From Eutrigla gurnardus (taxonomy: Eukaryota; Chordata; Actinopteri; Perciformes; Triglidae), in NCBI GenBank assembly GCA_963514095.1, contig OY741270.1:30587107-30651106 (forward strand): a stretch of DNA of 64,000 nt, written 5' to 3'. The translations under genes were made by a program, and so were the position numbers. Position 1 is the first letter of the stretch; each line of letters starts with the position of its first letter. This document shows, one piece after another, positions 63,191 through 64,000 of the stretch. The notes below the pieces were generated by a model. The model did not search any database and was not told the DNA's origin. It was given only the letters and a program-made list of their open reading frames with translations.

Positions 63191-64000
63191 GTATCTTCTC
63201 CAGAAAAAAGCTGAATTTTTCACTGTGGAATATATCAGAATAAAATGCCTTGGGATATTTGCTGCACAGTCAAATATGACATCTTAAAAAATTCATTAAA
63301 ATGTAACTGTCTGTTTCCAGTGACTAATTTCACTTCAGGTGCATTCTAGATGACTTCAGGTATCTTCTCACAAACTTACAGAAATGTTTGCTGTGGATTT
63401 TTTCAATAAAACGCCTTTGGATATATACTGTACAGTAAAATATTACATTTTCTTAAAAAAATATTTAAAATTAAACCGTCTGTTTCCAATCACTAATTTC
63501 ACTACAGGTGCATTCTAGATGACCTCAGGTATCTTCTCCAGAAAAAAAAGCTGAATTTTTCACTGTGGAATATATCAGAATAAAATGCCTTTGGATATTT
63601 CCTGCACAGTCAAATATGACATCTTAAAAAATTAATTAAAATGTAATTGTCTGTTTCCAGTGACTAATTTCACTTCACGTGCATTCTAGATGACCTCAGG
63701 TATCTTCTCCAGAAAAAAAAGCTGAATTTTTCACTGTGGAATATATCAGAATAAAATGCCTTTGGATATTTCCTGCACAGTCAAATATGACATCTTAAAA
63801 AATGTATTAAAATGTAACTGTCTGTTTCCAGTGACTAATTTCACTTCAGGTGCATTCTAGATGACTTCAGGTATCTTCTCACAAACTTACAGAGATGTTT
63901 GCTGTGGATTTTTTCAATAAAACGCCTTTGGATATATACTGTACAGTAAAATATTACATTTTCTTAAAAAAATATTTAAAATTAAACCGTCTGTTTCCAA
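63191..64000. repeat. Satellite array continues past the transposon
   Basis: The A and B monomer order resumes and runs off the window end, so the array's right limit is not seen. Monomers here carry variants absent or rare elsewhere: B units with ATTTTCTTAAAAAAATATTT and AAACCGTCTG (63440-63490 and 63955-63995), CACTACAGG near 63501, AATGTATT near 63802 and CAGAGATG near 63891. The B form here has the TTTTCTTAAAA junction otherwise seen only in D, so it may resemble the parent of D. Confidence 0.9.

Noticed and set aside
3211..64000. Inverted blocks or strand switches in the array
   Set aside because: All monomers read in the same orientation. Only the small palindromes were found.

Overview
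The window is non-coding repeat DNA from a eukaryote, most likely a teleost fish. I found no protein-coding gene that can be defended. The fish assignment is an inference from three things: an AT-rich background with short TG and ATT microsatellites, a Harbinger-style non-autonomous DNA transposon of a kind common in fish genomes, and the absence of any prokaryotic gene architecture. I do not recognise the satellite family by name.

Layout. Positions 1-3210 are a non-satellite flank. It holds AT-rich sequence, a 130-bp tandem duplication, degenerate TTAGGG-rich DNA with a 31-bp tandem pair, and a GC-rich local repeat present in two long and two partial copies. From 3211 to the window end (about 60 kb) runs a head-to-tail satellite, all in one orientation, broken once by a 1136-bp transposon at 62052-63187. 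The satellite resumes at 63188 and leaves the window at 64000.

The satellite has two diverged parental monomers: A (169-171 bp) and B (166-167 bp). Two recombinant monomers also occur: C (143 bp; B left end joined to A right end with about 26 bp lost) and D (170 bp; B left part with A right end). Dividing the array by mean monomer length gives roughly 350-370 monomers (an estimate, not a count). They are arranged in nested higher-order repeats. Diagnostic single-base variants recur at exact offsets of 3696, 2001, 1496 and 849 bp in the left part, 7103, 8824 and 1449 bp in the middle, and 1758, 2887, 5437 and 9092 bp in the right part. This is the signature of repeated unequal exchange or amplification of multi-monomer blocks. 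The ~170-bp monomer, AT richness and higher-order structure fit a centromeric or pericentromeric satellite, but no centromere protein site was seen, so that role is inference.

The transposon has 23-bp terminal inverted repeats with one mismatch, a 3-bp CAG target duplication inside a satellite monomer, subterminal AACTCTGAGTT motifs, an internal hairpin and an embedded tRNA-like pol III promoter segment. It encodes no recognisable transposase.
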